Assembly: GCA_024281675.1 (NCBI GenBank)
Contig: JAMXAG010000015.1
Span: forward strand, 1 to 64,000
DNA from: Nitrosomonas sp.
GTDB lineage: Bacteria > Pseudomonadota > Gammaproteobacteria > Burkholderiales > Nitrosomonadaceae
Direction of reading: 5' to 3'
Length of the DNA: 64,000 nt
Position 1 is the first letter of the stretch, and each line of letters begins with the position of its first letter. Positions 19,317-29,665 of this stretch are shown here, piece by piece. Both the position numbers and the translations under genes were made by a program. Under the pieces are notes generated by a model. It was not told the DNA's origin and searched no databases. It saw only the letters and a program-made list of their open reading frames with translations.

Positions 19317-20105
19317 TTGTCTGCAGCAAATCTACTGGCCGGGGTGAATGTATTGGTGACTCGTCCGCAACACCAGTGTGCTTATCTTGCCAATAGTATT
19401 CGCGCAGAGGGTGGCAATCCAATTCTTTTTCCGGTGTTAGCAATTACCGATATTGAGCATCCTGATAGTCTGATTCAGATTGTAAAGCGACTGGATCAAT
19501 TTGATTGGGCGTTTTTTGTCAGTCCCAATGCGGTACACAAAGCCATGCAATTCATTTCGCAACATAGCGCTTTTCCGCCTCATCTCAAGATAGCGGCTGT
19601 TGGCAAAGGTAGTGCCGATGCCTTAAAGCATTACGGTGTCAATGAGATACTTACGCCAGTGGAACAATTCGATAGCGAAGCATTGCTTCGACTAGAACCG
19701 CTGCAAGACATGACCGGCAAGCGTGTGGTGATTTTTCGGGGCGTGGGTGGTCGACCGTTGTTAGGTGATACACTCATACAACGCAATGCTTCATTGGAAT
19801 ACGCAGAATGTTATCAACGTAAAAAACCTGCGGGTGATATCGCTTCTTTATTAGCAGCCTGGTCGCAGGGTGAAATACATGCTGTAATTATCACCAGTAG
19901 CGAAGGATTACATAATTTATTTGACATGTTAGGCAAGCTTGGCCAACAATTACTGAAATCGACTCCAATCTTTACAAGTTATGAACGTATTGTTCGAACC
20001 GCTCAAGAATTAGGGCTCGAAAAAATTATTAAAACAACGATGGCTGGGGATGAGGGATTACTTGATAGCTTGCAGGGGTACTTTGGCAAGATGATTGTGA
20101 AATAA
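19317..20105 (+). CDS. hemD: Uroporphyrinogen-III synthase
   Basis: 262 aa from a TTG at 19317, the only start that keeps the conserved N-terminal GVNVLVTRP in frame. HemD closes and inverts ring D of hydroxymethylbilane. The family is poorly conserved; visible blocks are WAFFVSPNAVHKA (about 62-75), IAAVGKGSADAL, VVIFRGVGGRPLL and AVIITSSEGLHNL. The two-base gap to hemC implies translational coupling. Confidence 0.9.
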   Translation: MSAANLLAGVNVLVTRPQHQCAYLANSIRAEGGNPILFPVLAITDIEHPDSLIQIVKRLDQFDWAFFVSPNAVHKAMQFISQHSAFPPHLKIAAVGKGSADALKHYGVNEILTPVEQFDSEALLRLEPLQDMTGKRVVIFRGVGGRPLLGDTLIQRNASLEYAECYQRKKPAGDIASLLAAWSQGEIHAVIITSSEGLHNLFDMLGKLGQQLLKSTPIFTSYERIVRTAQELGLEKIIKTTMAGDEGLLDSLQGYFGKMIVK

Positions 20106-20264
20106 CCATGACAACAAAATTGAAAGTGCAGTTATGTCGAAAACATTGTTAATAATATCCAATACAATCTATTCCACGGTTTCATTCTCGTCTGCCTTCA
20201 CTCAAAACGCTTATCCTGTTAGTTTTAGATCCTGTTATTTCCATTTTCGAAACGAGGAGAACAA

Positions 20265-21449
20265 ATGAAAGCAACTCTTTGGCTATTAGCGTTATTTACT
20301 GCCGCAGTAGCGATCGTATATGTAGCAAAGAACACCCCAGGTTATGCTACCTTGGTGCTCGATTCTTATGATGTGAATTTAAAGTTACCGTTGGATGAAT
20401 TGGTCATTTCAATCATCGTATTGTCTTTCGTTTCCTATGTCTTGATCCGATTCGCTTTGGGGGTACTCGAGTTTGGTGAACGGCATCGTATTAAAAAAAC
20501 CGATGAAATGCTTTTATCCAGCTTAAAGGCCTACTTTGAAAGCGATTACATCAAAGCCAAGAAGAATGCCGCGATTGCTTTGAAACTTTCCGATTCATCG
20601 TTGATAACAGCACTAAGCGGAGCTATTGCAGCACGTTCGGCACATGAATTGGATAAGGTTTCGGATCGTGATAAATATATTGATTCCGCCATTACCAAAG
20701 CGCCCGAAGATAAATCCTTAAGTATTATTGCCAAAGCCGACTTTTTGATTAGTGAAGGGCGACACAAAGAAGCGTTGAGTGCATTACAGTCTTTATATGC
20801 CGATGGGGGATTGCAATCATCCTCTGTATTATTGTTGGAAATCAAGGCGCAGCAGCAAGCCAAGAATTGGGACGCGGTTTTGGAACTCACCGATACCTTG
20901 GCCAACCGTTCTTCTGCTAACCAAAATTTGGTCAAGCAACTACACCGCGATGCGCAAATTGAAAAAATAAAAAGTAAATTCACCGATGTACGGTCATTAG
21001 ATCAATATTGGCAGCAACATGTATCGCCGATGGAAAAAATGGATAGTAAATTAGCTGTTGCTGCAGCACGTGCATATATGGCACTGAATAACTGTAATTC
21101 TGCGCACCAAATTATCGAACATAATCTACCTATAACCTGGGATGTTGAACTCATCGAGCTTTACGCGGAATGCTTAGGTTCGCATGTCAGCCGGCAAATT
21201 GAGTTGGCTGAAGTGTGGTTGAGGGCGCACCCTAACAATGCAACTTTGTTGCTCACGCTCGGTAAATTATGCGCTTACTGTGAAATTTGGGGTAAAGCCG
21301 AAAATTATCTCGAGGCAAGCTTGTCGGTCGAACCGAGCCATAAAGCACATCTCGCGTTAGCGCAATTATATGAAAAACTTGGCAAACACGAAGCGGCCAT
21401 TACCCACTACAACAAAGGATTGGAGTTTACGCTTAAAAAACTCAACTAA
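20265..21449 (+). CDS. hemY: HemY-type membrane protein with TPR repeats
   Basis: 394 aa, preceded by CGAGGAGAACAA, a strong ribosome-binding site. Two N-terminal transmembrane helices (about 5-22 and 44-66) bracket the HemY signature around YDVNLKLPLDELVISIIV. The remainder is helical TPR-like sequence ending in LAQLYEKLGKHEAAITHYNKGL. Enterobacterial HemY is linked to porphyrin synthesis but its activity is unresolved. The companion hemX usual between hemD and hemY is not here; the 159-bp gap has no ORF of its own. Confidence 0.88.
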   Translation: MKATLWLLALFTAAVAIVYVAKNTPGYATLVLDSYDVNLKLPLDELVISIIVLSFVSYVLIRFALGVLEFGERHRIKKTDEMLLSSLKAYFESDYIKAKKNAAIALKLSDSSLITALSGAIAARSAHELDKVSDRDKYIDSAITKAPEDKSLSIIAKADFLISEGRHKEALSALQSLYADGGLQSSSVLLLEIKAQQQAKNWDAVLELTDTLANRSSANQNLVKQLHRDAQIEKIKSKFTDVRSLDQYWQQHVSPMEKMDSKLAVAAARAYMALNNCNSAHQIIEHNLPITWDVELIELYAECLGSHVSRQIELAEVWLRAHPNNATLLLTLGKLCAYCEIWGKAENYLEASLSVEPSHKAHLALAQLYEKLGKHEAAITHYNKGLEFTLKKLN

Positions 21450-22495
21450 CCTGGATTCGGCGTGATTGTTGAAGGTGTAAATATGTCAGAGAAAAAGGCA
21501 TTGTTTGGTAAATGCCTTTGACTGGTAAAATCATGATAAGCAGCCTTGATCACGATCGGGGAGCCGCAAGCGTAGACTTGGTATGCTTGCAGATCAGTAT
21601 GGTCTTGTATTACCGCATGATGGACAAATCCTGTTCGCCCTTGCCAATGATCTCTCGGTAGGGGTTCTGACAAAACGGGAATAAAATTAAAGTTCGGGTG
21701 CTGTTGCTGCCATTCGTTGATTAAGTTCGTCAAATATAAATCGTCTTTGATGCGAACCCCCCAGTAGAGTGTCATTGGTTTGCGATAAAATGGATTACTA
21801 GCACAGTAAAAAATATGCTCCAGGATACTTTTGATCGGCGCAAAACCCGTGCCACTGGCCAAGAAAATAATCGGCGTATTTTCTGCAGGTGTGTCGCGCA
21901 GGAAGAAAGATCCTAATGGGCCCGTGAAACGCAGCATATCTTTGACTTTCATGTGCGTAAAAACATGCTCAGTGAATGCGCCCCCCGGATAATTACGCAC
22001 ATGCAATTGCAATACTTCATCATCGTGAGGAGCATTCGCTAATGAAAAACTCCTGCGTTGACCTTCTTTAAGCAGAATATCGATGTATTGCCCAGGCAGG
22101 AATTGTAGGCGTTGATTCGCCGGTAATTTCAACGAAACAATCATCACATCGGGTGCAACCAATTCAAGTTTTTCGACGCGGCATGGCAGTGTTTTTATTT
22201 CTATGCCTTTTGTTGCGCTAATCTCATCCAAATGTATCACTAAGTCCGTGAGCGGTGATGCGCAACATAATAAGGCACGCCCTTCACGCTTTTCGGTTTC
22301 GGTCAAAGTTTCCTCATTATGCTGACCATAATCGACAGTTCCCTGTATGATTTCACCTTTACAAAGACCGCAAGAACCATTCCGGCAACCATACGGCAGT
22401 GATAATCCTGCGCGCAAAGCGGCTTCTAAAATGGTTTCTCCGGATTCGACCGTAAGCACATGCCCACTGGGTTGAATGATGATTTGATGCGACAT
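21446..22495 (-). CDS. 2Fe-2S ferredoxin/FNR-type NAD(P)H reductase (AscD-like)
   Basis: 349 aa from ATG 22495; the longer frame overlaps the divergent gene and lacks family similarity. A plant-type ferredoxin domain comes first, with the cluster cysteines in CRNGSCGLCKG (about 36-46) and a fourth Cys in LLCCASPL. Then a flavin domain (RSFSLANAP) and NAD-binding domain (IFLASGTGFAPIKSIL, YACGSP). Such proteins are annotated as CDP-6-deoxy-delta-3,4-glucoseen reductase, but no dideoxysugar genes are nearby, so I treat it as a general electron-transfer reductase. It converges with hemY, overlapping it by 4 bases. Confidence 0.85.
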   Translation of the reverse strand: MSHQIIIQPSGHVLTVESGETILEAALRAGLSLPYGCRNGSCGLCKGEIIQGTVDYGQHNEETLTETEKREGRALLCCASPLTDLVIHLDEISATKGIEIKTLPCRVEKLELVAPDVMIVSLKLPANQRLQFLPGQYIDILLKEGQRRSFSLANAPHDDEVLQLHVRNYPGGAFTEHVFTHMKVKDMLRFTGPLGSFFLRDTPAENTPIIFLASGTGFAPIKSILEHIFYCASNPFYRKPMTLYWGVRIKDDLYLTNLINEWQQQHPNFNFIPVLSEPLPRDHWQGRTGFVHHAVIQDHTDLQAYQVYACGSPIVIKAAYHDFTSQRHLPNNAFFSDIFTPSTITPNPG

Positions 22496-22538
22496 TACAT
22501 GAAGGTTAATAAACTGCGTAACAAAATTAAAATAAGCA

Positions 22539-23438
22539 ATGAAAAAAACACTATTAATTGTCGGTAGTGGCGATATTGCACTGCGGACAGCGCCCTTATT
22601 CAAAAACCATTACCGCATTTTTGGACTGTACCGAAATTCCAATAATATCGGCTCTCTCCGGTCTCACGGCATGACGCCGATTTACGGAGACCTCGATTTA
22701 CCGCAAACGCTTGAGCGAATTTCCGGAATCGCGCAACTCGTCATTCATTTGGCGCCGCCGCAGAGTGAAGGATTACGGGATAATCGCACCAATCACTTGC
22801 TATCTGCATTGTCACGACAACCCAGAAATACTGCGACAATTCTACCACAGCGGCTTATTTATATCAGCACCAGCGGGGTCTATGGCGATTGCCAAGGGGC
22901 AATGATAGATGAAACCCATTCAGTGAATCCCACCAATGAACGCGCCATTCGGCGAGTGGACGCCGAAAAAAAAATCCGCGCATGGGGGACACGCAATCAC
23001 GTCGCCGTATCGATTCTGCGCGTACCGGGCATTTATGCCGCAGATCGGTTGCCGCTTTTGCGTTTGCAACAAAACTTACCGGCATTATCGGAAAACGAAG
23101 ACAGCTATACCAATCATATCCATGCCGACGATTTGGCGCGAATCATTTACGCCGCCGCACAATATGGCAAACCGGGTAGGCTGTATCATGCGTGCGATGA
23201 CTCGCAACTCAAAATGGGCGCTTATTTCGATTTGGTCGCGGATCATTTTGGCTATCCCCGCCCGCCGCGGATCAACCGTGATGAGGCCGAAAAACGGATC
23301 TCACCGGGCATGATGTCTTTCATGCGGGAATCCCGGCGGTTAGTCAACGTAAGGTTAAAAAAAGAACTGTACGTCAAGCTGCTGTATCCAACCGTTGTAT
23401 CGGGTATACAAGCAGCACGGAACGAACGGCAGGAATAG
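22539..23438 (+). CDS. NAD(P)-dependent SDR/epimerase family protein
   Basis: 299 aa. Rossmann N-terminus KTLLIVGSGDIALRTAPLF has a GxGxxA-like loop. YISTSGVYGDCQGAMIDET matches the Ser-Tyr part of extended SDRs, but the YxxxK pair is not obvious (RRVDAEKK at that point), as in atypical SDRs of the YeeZ group. A later RVPGIY segment is also typical. Substrate unknown. It starts 43 bp from the divergent ferredoxin-reductase gene, so the two promoters must overlap. Confidence 0.78.
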   Translation: MKKTLLIVGSGDIALRTAPLFKNHYRIFGLYRNSNNIGSLRSHGMTPIYGDLDLPQTLERISGIAQLVIHLAPPQSEGLRDNRTNHLLSALSRQPRNTATILPQRLIYISTSGVYGDCQGAMIDETHSVNPTNERAIRRVDAEKKIRAWGTRNHVAVSILRVPGIYAADRLPLLRLQQNLPALSENEDSYTNHIHADDLARIIYAAAQYGKPGRLYHACDDSQLKMGAYFDLVADHFGYPRPPRINRDEAEKRISPGMMSFMRESRRLVNVRLKKELYVKLLYPTVVSGIQAARNERQE

Positions 23439-23575
23439 TGTAATTTATAAAGAGAGCATTGTCATCGATATAAAACTCAGATGAAAATTCTTTTACTATA
23501 AGACTATTTGTACAGAATTATTTACACTTTCGTCGTTGATATTTGGTTCTTACGTTACTGATTTTAGTTTGGTTT

Positions 23576-23602
23576 AGCCAGACCCAATATCCGAATCTGG
23601 CT
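23576..23602. terminator. Hairpin between convergent genes
   Basis: A perfect 7-bp stem (AGCCAGA / TCTGGCT) with a 13-nt loop, 8 bases past the stop of the minus-strand gene at 23611 and about 140 bp past the SDR gene. No T-run on either side, so only a tentative terminator. Confidence 0.4.
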
Positions 23603-23610
23603 CGTTAGAT

Positions 23611-24072
23611 TTAAGGCTGTGGAAGAACCGTTAATTGTAAGCTTCCACCCCATGCAGAAAGTTGACCGCTGTTGCAACCACCACTCCGACCTTCCGCGTT
23701 AATGCTAACCACGTGAATACCAGGTTTTACCAGAGGCAAAGGTAGATCAGCTGTTAGCGGCAAAGTATCGAATGGAGGCTCAGCGCTAATCCATCCAAGG
23801 AAACCAGTAGTTTTAACTAATTTTCCATCAACAAATATATGGAGCCTTATTGGTGAGCAATGGCGATTCGCAAGGATGTCATATTTTAGTTGAACTGCTT
23901 GCAGTGGCTTAGTGGTCTTGATAGATACAGAAAATGGTGGCTCACATAATTGTATTCCAGATGCACAAGCAACTTCAAAGTGAGGAACCGTAGTTGTATT
24001 AGCAGCCAAAACAGAAGAACCATTAACTAACAGTGCTGCAAATAAGCTAAGAATTGATAAGTTCGTTTTCAT
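23611..24072 (-). CDS. Exported protein of unknown function
   Basis: 153 aa with a clean signal peptide (MKTNLSILSLFAALLVNGSSVLA) and an excellent ribosome-binding site (GGAAGGAG) 6-8 bases before the ATG. The mature protein looks beta-rich (VSIKTTKPLQAVQLKYDI, LHIFVDGKLV, GIHVVSINAEGR), similar in feel to Ig-like adhesin or Ca-binding folds. Four cysteines could form two disulfides. I do not recognise a family. Confidence 0.65.
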   Translation of the reverse strand: MKTNLSILSLFAALLVNGSSVLAANTTTVPHFEVACASGIQLCEPPFSVSIKTTKPLQAVQLKYDILANRHCSPIRLHIFVDGKLVKTTGFLGWISAEPPFDTLPLTADLPLPLVKPGIHVVSINAEGRSGGCNSGQLSAWGGSLQLTVLPQP

Positions 24073-24384
24073 TTTTTCTCCTTCCTATTGTTTAATCGAA
24101 ACTATTCCGTGTTAATAAACACTCACTCATGAATAAAAACTTCTAGTACGACCTTCGTTGTATATCTTCGTACTGCGACCCGATTAAACCTACCCAATAA
24201 CAATCTTGTAAGGTGCAAAAAAAGTACTCTTACTTGTATATAAAAATGTATTTTGCAATTTCATTATGGGGATTTTATAAAAGAGAAAATGTGAAAAAAA
24301 TCACTTTATTTGGAATTAAAAGCTATAACGATTGAATCGTTCCAGAAAATCCGGGGCGATTCATAATTGAGAAAATCTACTGAA
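24073..24384. other. Non-coding gap upstream of the exported protein gene
   Basis: 312 bp between the start of the exported protein gene and the mutS stop. It is AT-rich. A small perfect inverted repeat AACGAT-TGA-ATCGTT at about 24329-24343 lies 40 bp beyond mutS and, read on the minus strand, is followed by TATAGCTTTTAATT; it is a weak terminator candidate. No ORF or RNA gene seen. Confidence 0.4.
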
Positions 24385-26976
24385 TCAATCATCCTCAAGT
24401 GCTTTCTTTAACGCATAAATCTTTTCCAGGGCTTGTTTCGGCGTCAATTCATCCGGTGATAATGCTTCCAACATTGCGATGAGGTGTATGTGTTGCGGTT
24501 TGGATTCAAGCGTTTCCGGAGGTTGAATCGAAAAAAGGTCTGGCTGGATATTTTTCTTCAGGCTGTCTTGTTCCAATTGAACCAGGTGATTGCGCGCCAC
24601 TTTGATGACATTACCCGGAACACCGGCGAGTGCGGCGACTTGCAAACCATAACTTTGATTCGCTGGTCCTTCGGTGACTTTATGCAGAAAAACAATATGA
24701 TTTTTATATTCGGCGGCACTCAGGTGCACATTGTGGATTTGCGGAAATTCTTCGGTCAGTTTGGTGAGTTCGAAATAGTGTGTGGCAAATAACGTCAAGC
24801 TGCGGTTGTGTGTTGCCAAGTGCCGCGCAATGGCGAACGCAAGCGCTAATCCATCAAAGGTCGATGTGCCGCGTCCCACTTCGTCCATCAGCACCAGGCT
24901 GCGCTGGGTCGCATGATGCAAAATATTGGCGGTTTCCGTCATTTCCACCATGAAGGTCGAGCGGCCGCTGGCCAAATCATCCGATGCGCCAATGCGCGTG
25001 AATATTTGATCCAACATCCCCAGCTGCGCTTGTTTAGCGGGTACATAGCTACCGCAGTGCGCCAGTAATGCAATCAAGGCGGCTTGGCGCATGTAGGTCG
25101 ATTTTCCTCCCATATTGGGGCCGGTGATCAGTAACATTTGCGGTTTTTGATCGGATTCACCAGAAAGATCAATGTCATTCGCGACAAAATGTTCAACCTG
25201 ACTTTCCACAACCGGATGCCGCCCCGCATCAATATTAAAAATATTCTCTTCCGATAGCTGCGGTTGAACGTAGTCCAATGTCCTTGCACGTTCTGCGAAG
25301 GCACACAACACATCGATTTCAGCGATACTGGCAGACAGTTTCTGCAAGACTGGCACAAAAGGTTGGAGCTGATGCAACAGTTCCTGATACAGCTGTTTTT
25401 CGCGCGCCAAGGCACGGTCACGCGCAGACAGCGCTTTGTCTTCAAACGCTTTGAGCTCTGGCGTGATGTAGCGCTCGGCGTTTTTTAACGTTTGCCTGCG
25501 TCGATAATCGATCGGTATTTTTTCGCTATGCGCATGCGTCACTTCGATATAAAAACCGTGCACGCGGTTATATTCGACTTTTAAGCTCGGAATGCCGGTG
25601 CGTTCTTTTTCTCGAATTTCTAATTGCAACAAAAATTCACCGCAATTATTTTGTAAAGCGCGTAACTCATCCAATTCCGCATCGTAACCATCGGCAATTA
25701 CATTGCCTTCACGCAACATCGTAGCCGGTTCTTCGAGCAAGGATTCGTTAAGACAATTTACCCAGGCGGCATCGATCTGAAATATTTGGATCAATGGCTG
25801 TAAAGCTTCACTGTGACAAGGAGTGAGAATCTCATTCAATTCGGGTATCAATTTAAGGCTATCGCGCAACCCGGATAAATCTCTGGGCCGGGCTGATTGG
25901 AGTGCAATGCGTGCGGCAATCCGTTCGATATCCACAAACTTTCGCAACAGTATGCGCGTCGGTACGTAGTAATTGGATGCTGAATCACCCAACAAAGCGG
26001 TGACACAATCCAGACGGTTCTGAATTACCCGTGCATCGCGTAACGGACGATGCAGCCAAAATTGCATTAAGCGGCTACCCATGTTGGTCGAGCAGGTATC
26101 CAATAACGACAACAGCGTCGGTGATTGCTCACCGCGTAGGGTTTCGGAAATTTCTAAATTGCGCCGAGTCGATACGTCCATCCGTACATAAGCCGTGTCA
26201 AATTCAGCGTGTAATGAAGTAACAGGGCACACCTTTGTGCTTTGGGTCAGGTGGATATATTCCAGCAAAGCACCTGCCGCAGCCATCGCGATGAACAAAT
26301 CGTCGCAACCGAAACCGGATAGACTCTGTGTTGCCAATTGCCGGGTCAGCGCTTGGATTGCGCTATCGTGATCAAATTGCCAATCGGGTATTCGTTTCAG
26401 TACCGAGTGCGGTCGTTGTGTTTCCGGTATGGCCAACGATTCGGGAATCAGAATTTCGGCAGGCCGAATGCGCTCTAGCTCACTGGATAGATTTTGCTGC
26501 GAGGTTTCCGTGACCCGGAGCTGCCCGGCCGCTAGATTAAGCCAAGCCAATCCCACAGTTTCTTCGCGTACCAACATTGCCAACAGAATGCAATCGCGTT
26601 TATCTTCCAAAAATGCCGCGTCGGTGAGTGTTCCTGGCGTATAAATACGGGTAACTTCACGAGCGACAGGGCCCTTAGAAGTTGCCGGATCGCCGACTTG
26701 CTCGCACAATACAACAGATTCTCCCAATTTCACCAATTTGGCGAGGTATTGTTCCGCTGCATGATAGGGTACACCCGCCATTTTGATTGGTTCTCCGGCA
26801 GAAGAACCTCGCTGTGTCAAAGTAATGCCCAGTAATTTCGCTGCTTTTTCCGCGTCATCAAAAAATAACTCATAGAAGTCCCCCATGCGATAAAACATCA
26901 GCACGTCAGGGTGCTGGCTCTTGAGATGCAGATACTGCTGCATCATTGGTGTGTGTTGTTCTTTTGCAGCACTCAT
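24385..26976 (-). CDS. mutS: DNA mismatch repair protein MutS
   Basis: 863 aa from ATG 26976 (GTG two codons earlier is possible). It recognises mismatches as a dimer. The mismatch-binding motif is visible as [11 protein letters not shown] near residue 35. The ATPase has Walker A ([10 protein letters not shown], near 625), Walker B ([13 protein letters not shown]) and the ATHYFELT block. The C-terminus retains the short tetramerisation-like tail ([17 protein letters not shown]). Solitary gene, no mutL nearby. Confidence 0.96.
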   Translation of the reverse strand: MSAAKEQHTPMMQQYLHLKSQHPDVLMFYRMGDFYELFFDDAEKAAKLLGITLTQRGSSAGEPIKMAGVPYHAAEQYLAKLVKLGESVVLCEQVGDPATSKGPVAREVTRIYTPGTLTDAAFLEDKRDCILLAMLVREETVGLAWLNLAAGQLRVTETSQQNLSSELERIRPAEILIPESLAIPETQRPHSVLKRIPDWQFDHDSAIQALTRQLATQSLSGFGCDDLFIAMAAAGALLEYIHLTQSTKVCPVTSLHAEFDTAYVRMDVSTRRNLEISETLRGEQSPTLLSLLDTCSTNMGSRLMQFWLHRPLRDARVIQNRLDCVTALLGDSASNYYVPTRILLRKFVDIERIAARIALQSARPRDLSGLRDSLKLIPELNEILTPCHSEALQPLIQIFQIDAAWVNCLNESLLEEPATMLREGNVIADGYDAELDELRALQNNCGEFLLQLEIREKERTGIPSLKVEYNRVHGFYIEVTHAHSEKIPIDYRRRQTLKNAERYITPELKAFEDKALSARDRALAREKQLYQELLHQLQPFVPVLQKLSASIAEIDVLCAFAERARTLDYVQPQLSEENIFNIDAGRHPVVESQVEHFVANDIDLSGESDQKPQMLLITGPNMGGKSTYMRQAALIALLAHCGSYVPAKQAQLGMLDQIFTRIGASDDLASGRSTFMVEMTETANILHHATQRSLVLMDEVGRGTSTFDGLALAFAIARHLATHNRSLTLFATHYFELTKLTEEFPQIHNVHLSAAEYKNHIVFLHKVTEGPANQSYGLQVAALAGVPGNVIKVARNHLVQLEQDSLKKNIQPDLFSIQPPETLESKPQHIHLIAMLEALSPDELTPKQALEKIYALKKALEDD

Positions 26977-27146
26977 ACGCACAGCAGGAAATTTATCAGA
27001 GATTCAAATGAGAGGTTTAATCAAGGCTGATACTGGAATTAATGGTATTTAAAGTCCCGTGTTCTACGAAGAGGAAAACGATCATGCTCATGAGTGCATA
27101 AATCCATCGGTCTTTTTGATTGATTCATTCTGAAATAGGCCATCAA

Positions 27147-28529
27147 TTAATTGATTAGAAAATAACACACCGACGTAATGACGATGACACCGATAAAATT
27201 TAGCATGAGCCCTTCTCGAATCATATCGGTAATCGAAAGGTGTCCGCTGCTAAAAACAATCGCATTAGGTGCTGTGGCAACTGGTAGCATAAAAGCGCAA
27301 CTGGCGCTCATCGCGGCTGGAACCATTAACAGACTTGGTTCGAGCCCGGCCGCAATCGCTGCCGGTGCAAGAATCGGCATTAATAACAAAGTCGTTGCGG
27401 TGTTACTGGTAGTTTCGGTAAGAAAAGTAACCATCAACGCGATAGAAGCGATGATTACCAGCGGATGTAAATTTGCAAGCACCGTTAATTGATCACCGAT
27501 GGCTTTTGACAAACCCGACTCAACAAATGCTTGCGCGATGGCAATGCCGCCCGCAAATAAAATCAAAATACCCCAAGGCACTTTCTCTGCCGATTGCCAA
27601 TCGAGTAATTTGGATCCCCGACCGTTGGGAACGAGAAATAGGATGATTACCGCGATCAACGCCACGATGGCATCATTAGCGTTTTTTAAATCCAACCAAT
27701 GACTCCAGCCACCAAAAGGTTCCAATCGTGTCATCCAGGCGATGGCCGTCAAGCCAAAAATGATCAACACCCGGCGTTCTTCTGATCTCCAGTTACCCAC
27801 CGGCGGCATCGTTAATTTTCCGTGATAATCTAGGTGGCGCGTCAACCATAATGCGGTAATCGGGATAAACACAAAAACCACTGGCAACCCCCAACTCATC
27901 CACTGTACGAAGCTTACCGAGTGATCGGTGAATTTTTCATACTGTTGCATGAAAACCAAATTGGGTGGTGTTCCAATCGGAGTTCCCAGGCCGCCGATGC
28001 TGCTACCGTAAGCAATTGATAGCAACAGTGGAATGGCCAATTTTTTGTCGGGGCTTTGATGGATTACCGCAAGTGCTATTGGTAGCATCATCAGTGCTGT
28101 AGCCGTATTGGAAATCCACATACTCAACATGGCGCTAGCAATGATGAAGCCAAACACAATGCGCCGACTGCTATCGCCACCTATTAAACGAATCATGCCG
28201 AGCGCAATCCGATGATGCGCACCCGAACGCTCCATGGCTGCAGAAATCAAGAAACCGCCAAGCATCAACAATATTAATTCATTGCCAAAAGCCAAAGCAA
28301 TTTTTTCTTGCGACAAAACGCCTACCAACGGTAATACCGTCAACGGAACCAACGCAGTAGCCGGAATCGGAATGGGCTCGAAAATCCACCAAATAACGCA
28401 CAGTATGGAAATTGCGCCAGTCCAGCAGGCTTGCTGCTGCCAGCCAGATAAGTGCATGGCAATGGCAAGCAGAATTGCTAACAAAGGCCCTGCAAATAAT
28501 GCCCACTGTTTATGGTGTGGAATCGTCAT
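27147..28529 (-). CDS. SLC13/DASS family sodium-anion symporter
   Basis: 460 aa from ATG 28529; the longer frame adds 26 residues unlike the family. Around a dozen hydrophobic segments. Family hallmarks: WWIFEPIPIPATALVPLTVLP early, the first SNT motif as WISNTATALMMLP, the IGGLGTPIGTPPN loop, and the second SNT motif as ETTSNTATTLLLMP. Members import dicarboxylates, citrate, sulfate or phosphate with Na+. The substrate cannot be assigned. A MITE-like repeat lies between its start and radC. Confidence 0.88.
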   Translation of the reverse strand: MTIPHHKQWALFAGPLLAILLAIAMHLSGWQQQACWTGAISILCVIWWIFEPIPIPATALVPLTVLPLVGVLSQEKIALAFGNELILLMLGGFLISAAMERSGAHHRIALGMIRLIGGDSSRRIVFGFIIASAMLSMWISNTATALMMLPIALAVIHQSPDKKLAIPLLLSIAYGSSIGGLGTPIGTPPNLVFMQQYEKFTDHSVSFVQWMSWGLPVVFVFIPITALWLTRHLDYHGKLTMPPVGNWRSEERRVLIIFGLTAIAWMTRLEPFGGWSHWLDLKNANDAIVALIAVIILFLVPNGRGSKLLDWQSAEKVPWGILILFAGGIAIAQAFVESGLSKAIGDQLTVLANLHPLVIIASIALMVTFLTETTSNTATTLLLMPILAPAAIAAGLEPSLLMVPAAMSASCAFMLPVATAPNAIVFSSGHLSITDMIREGLMLNFIGVIVITSVCYFLIN

Positions 28530-28668
28530 GCAATATACTGTGAAAGGAGTAAATAGCCGCAATAGTATGACAAACTTGCCCGATTCACACGAAAATATTC
28601 GATACATCGATCTAATAGTCTACTCAAGTGCAATCGACTAAGACGCGATTTGAATTGGCGAATTCTGC

Positions 28669-28806
28669 AGGCCGTTGAGAAACTATCTGCGTTGCCGCAG
28701 CGGTGTTAAAAACAGGCTAAAGATGCTTATTTATTAAGCATAAACTGCGCTTTTCCGCCTGTTTTTGCCTTGCATCGGTTGCCTCGAATACGTTTTTCAA
28801 CGGCCT
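28669..28806 (-). repeat. MITE-like repeat, copy 1
   Basis: About 140 bp with imperfect inverted ends (AGGCCGTTGAGAAAC at the left, GTTTTTCAACGGCCT at the right). The interior matches the copy at 52881-53024 in opposite orientation over nearly its whole length, including GGTGTTAAAAACAGGCT and GCATCGGTTGCCTCGAATAC. By comparison with copy 2 the element may extend to 28665 and 28810, which would include the radC stop codon. No coding capacity, so a non-autonomous element is the likely reading. Confidence 0.8.
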
Positions 28807-28807
28807 A

Positions 28808-29485
28808 CTAAATAAAATTTTGCTCGGAAAAGGACAGAATTTCTTTGTTACTGGTGATGATGAAATGGTCGAACAGCTTGACATCAATCATCGCGAGCGC
28901 TTCTTTTAATGTTTGCGTCAATAGCAGATCGGCTTGGCTAGGTTCTGCTTTGCCTGAAGGATGGTTGTGCGCGAAAATGACGCTCGCCGCATTGTGGTGT
29001 AGTGTGCGCTTAATGACTTCTCGAGGATAAACGCTGGTTTCTGTCAAAGTGCCGCTGGAGAGTTCTTCGCTGGCGATGATCTGGTTGCAAGTATCCAAAA
29101 AAATGCCTATAAAAACCTCATGAGGCTTTCGAGCAAGGCTGAGTCGTAAGAAATCGCGTACCGATTGCGGCGAGTTGAGTACGTTGCTGCATTTCAGTTC
29201 TTCTTCTAACGCACGACGAGACATTTCCAATACCGCCTGAAGCTGTACATATTTTGCACTGCCTAAACCGGGTAGTTGACAGAATTCACTTTGACTCGAC
29301 GAAAAAACATTACCGAGGCTACCTAAATGTTGCAGCAAATCTCGCGCAAGATCTACTGCACTTTTGCCTGCAATGCCGGTGCGTAAGAAAATAGCCAGTA
29401 GCTCGGCATCAGAAAGAGCCATGGCACCTTTTTGTAATAGTTTTTCCCGTGGGCGTTCGGATACAGGCCAATGAATAATAGTCAT
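28808..29485 (-). CDS. radC: RadC/YeeS family JAB-domain protein
   Basis: 225 aa. N-terminal helix-hairpin-helix-like part ([21 protein letters not shown]) and C-terminal MPN+/JAMM domain with the metal motif [14 protein letters not shown] near 173-186. The historic link to RecG-like repair is doubtful; function is unresolved. Starts [17 protein letters not shown], the usual RadC opening. The stop TAG lies at or inside the end of the MITE-like repeat. Divergent from coaBC. Confidence 0.93.
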   Translation of the reverse strand: MTIIHWPVSERPREKLLQKGAMALSDAELLAIFLRTGIAGKSAVDLARDLLQHLGSLGNVFSSSQSEFCQLPGLGSAKYVQLQAVLEMSRRALEEELKCSNVLNSPQSVRDFLRLSLARKPHEVFIGIFLDTCNQIIASEELSSGTLTETSVYPREVIKRTLHHNAASVIFAHNHPSGKAEPSQADLLLTQTLKEALAMIDVKLFDHFIITSNKEILSFSEQNFI

Positions 29486-29665
29486 AATGTTATGATGATA
29501 GAAAGAATTAATACCCCAAACGCAGATTCAGAAGTAAAATTTGCGGTAATCCTTCTGATGCTTGGTTATTAGCGGCATGATGAACGAGGGATTGAATCAC
29601 CCATATTGACAATTATTGACCATAACCGCGAGAAAACTGTTTTCCTAGAAGCGATTTTTATTTCC

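Noticed and set aside
21446-23438. Dideoxysugar synthesis locus, suggested by the AscD-like reductase and the SDR protein
   Set aside because: No nucleotidyltransferase, dehydrase or glycosyltransferase is nearby, and AscD-like fusions are common as general reductases.
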